The position numbers were made by a program, and so were the translations under genes. Below, in pieces: positions 13,718 to 17,134 of a stretch of 17,134 nt of DNA; positions within the stretch are counted from its first letter, which is position 1, and each line of letters opens with the position of its first letter. The notes below the pieces were generated by a model. It did not search any database. It had not been told where the DNA came from and worked only from the letters and a program-made list of their open reading frames with translations. The stretch is from Bacteroidota bacterium (GTDB taxonomy: Bacteria > Bacteroidota > Bacteroidia > Flavobacteriales > Schleiferiaceae). The DNA lies in the NCBI GenBank assembly GCA_003023665.1, contig PXYR01000029.1, forward strand, positions 1 through 17,134, written 5' to 3'.

Positions 13718-15949
13718 ATGTGGTACGAGGTTTTAGTATTCGTCCTTTTTTGCCTGGCCGTAATAGACTTAACAGTCGGTGTTAGTAATGACGCGGCCAA
13801 CTTTTTGAATTCAGCAATAGGTTCAAAAGTTGCTTCGTTCAGAACAATTTTAATAATCGCTTCAGTAGGTGTATTAGCAGGTGCTGTGTCGTCAGAAGGT
13901 ATGATGGAGGTTGCAAGAAAAGGCGTCTTTGTTCCGAGCTTCTTTACTTTTGATAATATTATGTTGGTATTTGTTGCGGTGATGCTAACAGATATTATTC
14001 TTCTAGATTTCTATAATCGTTTAGGGCTTCCAACGTCGACTACAGTGAGTATCGTGTTTGAATTACTTGGAGCTGGATTTATAATTGGTTTACTCTACAG
14101 TTACCAACAAAATTTGGATGCTGAATTTTCGGAGTTTATAAATTTCGCTACCGCGGGTAAAATAATTTCTGGTATATTTTTATCTATCCTAGTGGCCTTT
14201 AGCTCAGGAGCTTTAGTTCAATTTATTACCCGTCTACTTTTTACGTTTAACCTAAAGGTTGGTCTTAAGAAATACGGAGCGATTTTTGGTGGAATAGCTA
14301 TTACAGCCATCACGTATTTCCTATTAATTAAGGGGTTGAAAGGAGCGAGTTTTATTAGTAGCGAAACGAGAGCCTTTATTGTAGAACATACAGATATTAT
14401 TCTGATTAGCAACGCTCTTTTTTGGACGCTAGCAACGTTCATAATGCAGCGAACTTTTGCGTTGAACCCCCTTAAATTCATAGTTCTAGCAGGAACCTTT
14501 TCTTTGGCCATGGCCTTTGCAGGAAATGACCTAGTCAATTTTATTGGAGTTACGGTTGCTGGGTGGCAAAGTTTAGAAGCATGGTCACTCGCTGGAGTGC
14601 CTGCAGAGTCCTTTTTTATGGATGTTTTGGGTGAAAAAGCTAAGGCGCCAATAGTAATGCTGCTCGGTGCGGGTGCCATTATGGTTATCACATTGTGGAC
14701 GTCCAAAAAGGCAAGAAATGTTAGTCAGACGGAAGTAAAGTTAGCGCGTCAAGGCGAGGGTGAAGAAAGGTTTAATTCCAATGCATTGTCTCGCGGTATC
14801 GTAGGGATTTTTGTATCCCTAGCTAAATTTTTAGGGTTGATTATAGGCCAAAGAGCAGTTCACAAAATAAATATGAGATTTGCTCATAATAGAGCGGAAA
14901 TGGAGGATGCAACAGCAAGTTTTGATTTACTGCGTGCTTCGGTCAATTTGATGACGGCATCCATTTTAATTTCTTATGCAACTTCTCTTCAGCTGCCCTT
15001 ATCTACTACTTATGTGAGTTTTATGGTTGCCATGGGAACGTCGCTTGCCGACCGTGCCTGGGGAATTGAAAGTGCTGTTTATAGGGTTGCAGGTGTTTTA
15101 CAGGTCATTGGTGGTTGGATCATGACAGCTATCATAGCCTTCGCTGCATCTGCACTTTTCGGTTTAATCATGTTTTATGGCGGGAAAGTTGGGGTGCTGT
15201 CTGTAGTTGCCTTCGCGGGAATTACGCTCATTCGTTCTCATGTGAAGTTTCGAAATTCTGATGAAATTGACTTGGATGTTGAATCTCTAGAAATAAAATC
15301 GGAGTTAAGTGAACAATTTGAAGTTCATAAGGAAGAAGTGGGAAGTGATTTGCGAAACTTGGACAAGATGGTTACACTGGCATTACGATCACTTGTTGGT
15401 TCCAATAAAGACATTCTTTTGGAGTGTTCCAAGCGATTAGCGTCAGACAGTAAGAAGCTTGAGAAATCGTTTAAGAAAGCCTTTATTACACGCGATATGT
15501 TTAATGCTGAAGACCAACTTCTCTATGCAGAATTGCATATCAATGCCCACAGAGGGATGACGGAATTGTATAGAGTCGCATTTAAGCTTAGTGAGAATTG
15601 TTTGAATCACATTACAAATTTTGGTGGTGTTCCCAGAAGTGAGTACCTGGACCTCATTATTGATGCAGAAGATGAAATTAAACGGTATTTAGATGATGTA
15701 CGGAGACAAATTTTATCTGGAAGGGATGAAGAGAGTGGCCAACTTGGGGAAAAAGCAAGAAGAGTCGAACAAAAGCTCAACGACGCGTTGCGTGAAGAAT
15801 TAAATTTTTACACATTGAATAGCGTCAGTAATCGATTAGTTCGATTGCAGGTAAATATCATTCTAGACTTATTGGAATTGATAAAACACGCAGAGAAGGT
15901 GTATTACATTCACAATACCTTTAATCAAAGCAACTTACGATCTTCATAG
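13718..15949 (+). CDS. PiT-family inorganic phosphate transporter with C-terminal PhoU-like region
   Basis: 743 residues from the ATG at 13718; a TTG at 13703 would add five. The two mirrored PiT/PHO4 signatures are present: GVSNDAANFLNSAIGSK (21-37) and FAGNDLVNFIGVTVAG in the second half. The paired GLPTSTTVSIVFELLGAG and LPLSTTYVSFMVAMGTSLADRAWG are there too. About ten to twelve membrane helices extend to roughly residue 515. The last 220 residues are hydrophilic and helical (EVGSDLRNLDKMVTLALRSL ... HRGMTELYRVAFKLSENCLNHI) and resemble a PhoU-type regulatory domain fused to the transporter. It probably imports phosphate with H+ or Na+. It is divergent from DUF255 and convergent with the dipeptidase gene 30 bases on. 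Confidence 0.92.
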   Translation: MWYEVLVFVLFCLAVIDLTVGVSNDAANFLNSAIGSKVASFRTILIIASVGVLAGAVSSEGMMEVARKGVFVPSFFTFDNIMLVFVAVMLTDIILLDFYNRLGLPTSTTVSIVFELLGAGFIIGLLYSYQQNLDAEFSEFINFATAGKIISGIFLSILVAFSSGALVQFITRLLFTFNLKVGLKKYGAIFGGIAITAITYFLLIKGLKGASFISSETRAFIVEHTDIILISNALFWTLATFIMQRTFALNPLKFIVLAGTFSLAMAFAGNDLVNFIGVTVAGWQSLEAWSLAGVPAESFFMDVLGEKAKAPIVMLLGAGAIMVITLWTSKKARNVSQTEVKLARQGEGEERFNSNALSRGIVGIFVSLAKFLGLIIGQRAVHKINMRFAHNRAEMEDATASFDLLRASVNLMTASILISYATSLQLPLSTTYVSFMVAMGTSLADRAWGIESAVYRVAGVLQVIGGWIMTAIIAFAASALFGLIMFYGGKVGVLSVVAFAGITLIRSHVKFRNSDEIDLDVESLEIKSELSEQFEVHKEEVGSDLRNLDKMVTLALRSLVGSNKDILLECSKRLASDSKKLEKSFKKAFITRDMFNAEDQLLYAELHINAHRGMTELYRVAFKLSENCLNHITNFGGVPRSEYLDLIIDAEDEIKRYLDDVRRQILSGRDEESGQLGEKARRVEQKLNDALREELNFYTLNSVSNRLVRLQVNIILDLLELIKHAEKVYYIHNTFNQSNLRSS

Positions 15950-15979
15950 CTACTTTATTCATAGAGTGGCCTCTAGGTA

Positions 15980-17134
15980 TTAGTCTGCGTTGTTTTGAGC
16001 TTCGCCGTAGTACTTATAGAAATAAGGTATGGTCTCAATTCCTTTAAAGTAATTAAATACTCCATAGTGTTCATTTGGACTATGGATTGCGTCACTATCA
16101 AGACCAAAGCCCATTAATATGCTTTTGGCACCCAAGACTTGTTCAAAAAGTGCTACAATTGGAATTGAGCCTCCTGATCTAACGGGAAGAGCAGGAACCC
16201 CAAATGTAGTTTCATAAGCTTTTGAAGCGCTTTTGTAAGCTGGGTCTGAAGTATGTGTTACATAAGGCAAACCACCGTGGTGTGGTGTTATGTTAATACG
16301 CACACTTGCAGGCGCTATTTTTGAAAAGTGTTCAATAAATTTCTGGGTAATTTCATCCGGATTTTGGCCCGGTACCAAACGCATGCTGATTTTCGCAAAG
16401 GCTTTTGATGGAATAACGGTTTTGGCACCTTCTCCAATATATCCTCCCCACATTCCATTGACATCTAAGGTGGGTCGAATAGAAGTGCGCTCAGGAGTGG
16501 TGTATCCATACTCACCTTTTTCAGCGGGTATAGCTATAGAAGCGTTGAATTCATCTTGACTAAATGGTGCTTTAGACATAATTTCTCTTTCCTCATCACT
16601 GACCACTTCAACCCCATCATAAAACCCTTCAACTGTAATTCTACCATGGTCGTCATGCAGAGATCCAATCATATCCGCAAGAATGTTCAAAGGATTAGCG
16701 ACGGCTCCACCATATAAGCCTGAATGCAAATCCCTGTTTGGACCTGTTACCTCAACTTCAACATAACTTAGACCGCGTAACCCGGTGGTAATGGATGGTA
16801 CGTCATTGGCAATCATACCTGTATCGGAGATGAGAATTACATCACATGCCAATTTATCTCGATAGTTTTTTATAAACGGTTCAAGGTTCATTGAGCCTAC
16901 CTCTTCTTCACCCTCAATCATGAATTTGATATTGCAAGGAATATCCCCCTGCTCTTTAAGTATTTCAAAAGCTTTAAGGTGCATGAACATTTGTCCCTTG
17001 TCATCGCAAGCACCTCGCGCGAAGATGGCTCCTTCAGGATGAATATCTGTTTTTCTAATTACGGGTTCAAATGGATCTGCATCCCAAAGTTCAATTGGAT
17101 CGGCGGGCTGAACATCATAATGACCATAGACTAG
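15980..17134 (-). CDS. M20-family dipeptidase, partial (N-terminus beyond the window)
   Basis: 384 residues are visible and the frame stays open to the right edge. An internal Met at 16990 is not the start, because catalytic residues lie upstream of it. Di-zinc site elements are seen in order: GHYDVQP (H5, D7 of the visible part), the bridging aspartate in GACDDKGQ, the catalytic/ligand glutamates in IEGEEEVGS, the aspartate in ISDTGM, and the C-terminal histidine in DSDAIHSPNEHYG. A dimerisation domain lies between (GLRGLSYVEVEVTGPNRDLHSG). This is the carnosine-dipeptidase-like M20 group, which hydrolyses dipeptides. About 70-80 N-terminal residues are probably missing. It is convergent with the phosphate transporter. 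Confidence 0.93.
   Translation of the reverse strand, partial: LVYGHYDVQPADPIELWDADPFEPVIRKTDIHPEGAIFARGACDDKGQMFMHLKAFEILKEQGDIPCNIKFMIEGEEEVGSMNLEPFIKNYRDKLACDVILISDTGMIANDVPSITTGLRGLSYVEVEVTGPNRDLHSGLYGGAVANPLNILADMIGSLHDDHGRITVEGFYDGVEVVSDEEREIMSKAPFSQDEFNASIAIPAEKGEYGYTTPERTSIRPTLDVNGMWGGYIGEGAKTVIPSKAFAKISMRLVPGQNPDEITQKFIEHFSKIAPASVRINITPHHGGLPYVTHTSDPAYKSASKAYETTFGVPALPVRSGGSIPIVALFEQVLGAKSILMGFGLDSDAIHSPNEHYGVFNYFKGIETIPYFYKYYGEAQNNAD

Noticed and set aside
14218..14706. 162-residue minus-strand reading frame
   Set aside because: Shadow of the transmembrane region of the phosphate transporter on the other strand.
15962..15975. TAGAG-TGGC-CTCTA hairpin between the convergent transporter and dipeptidase genes
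   Set aside because: Only a 5-bp stem with no T-run on either side; too weak to call a terminator.
1..17134. Mobile element, phage, CRISPR or defence island
   Set aside because: All genes are housekeeping or transport types; no transposase, integrase, repeat-spacer array or toxin-antitoxin pair was seen, and there is no gene-free gap over 100 bases.

Overview
This window looks like ordinary chromosomal DNA of a Bacteroidota bacterium, most likely a Flavobacteriales (Flavobacteriia) member. Three things point there. The left edge ends in what looks like the C-terminus of the gliding/type IX secretion protein SprA, followed directly by gcvH, an order I know from that group. The cytochrome oxidase cluster has the Bacteroidota layout: ctaB, two subunit III genes, subunit IV, SCO, DUF420, then a small CxxC protein. 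Several gene starts lack a Shine-Dalgarno sequence but have Bacteroidota-type promoters (TTTG at -33, TAnnTTTG at -7). The DNA is AT-leaning throughout, and no insertion sequence, phage, CRISPR, rRNA or tRNA was seen.

Left part (1-2520, + strand): tail of a probable sprA, gcvH (lipoyl carrier of glycine cleavage), a VanZ-family membrane protein, and two tandem TonB-like energy transducers that share ancestry but have diverged. Only the second has the proline-rich arm. The block closes with a clear rho-independent terminator (2494-2520).

Middle (2546-7596, + strand): cysQ, then a tightly packed respiratory cluster with gaps of 2-30 bases or overlaps. It holds heme O synthase, two heme-copper oxidase subunit III proteins, subunit IV, a SCO copper chaperone, a DUF420/CtaM-like protein and a 69-residue protein with an N-terminal CxxC. 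The catalytic subunits I and II are not in the window, so this is an assembly/accessory module for an oxidase encoded nearby or elsewhere.

7639-11110 (+ strand): a TolC-type outer-membrane efflux protein, a periplasmic adaptor, and tsaB (tRNA t6A synthesis) overlapping the adaptor by ATGA. The adaptor is broken by a 107-bp tandem duplication whose two copies differ only at silent positions. This is the most notable anomaly here and is more likely a strain-chimeric join than a biological duplication.

11102-13623 (- strand): tag (3-methyladenine DNA glycosylase I) overlapping a long thioredoxin-fold DUF255/YyaL protein. This pair converges on tsaB. It is divergent from a PiT-type phosphate transporter with a PhoU-like tail (13718-15949, +), and the promoters sit in an 80-94 base spacer. 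The right edge (15980-17134, -) is an M20-family dipeptidase that runs off the window.

I did not find a convincing new defence, mobile or RNA system. The items worth a second look are the duplication, a 24-bp perfect palindrome inside the adaptor gene, a large soluble insert in one oxidase subunit III, and several start-site corrections suggested by promoter positions.
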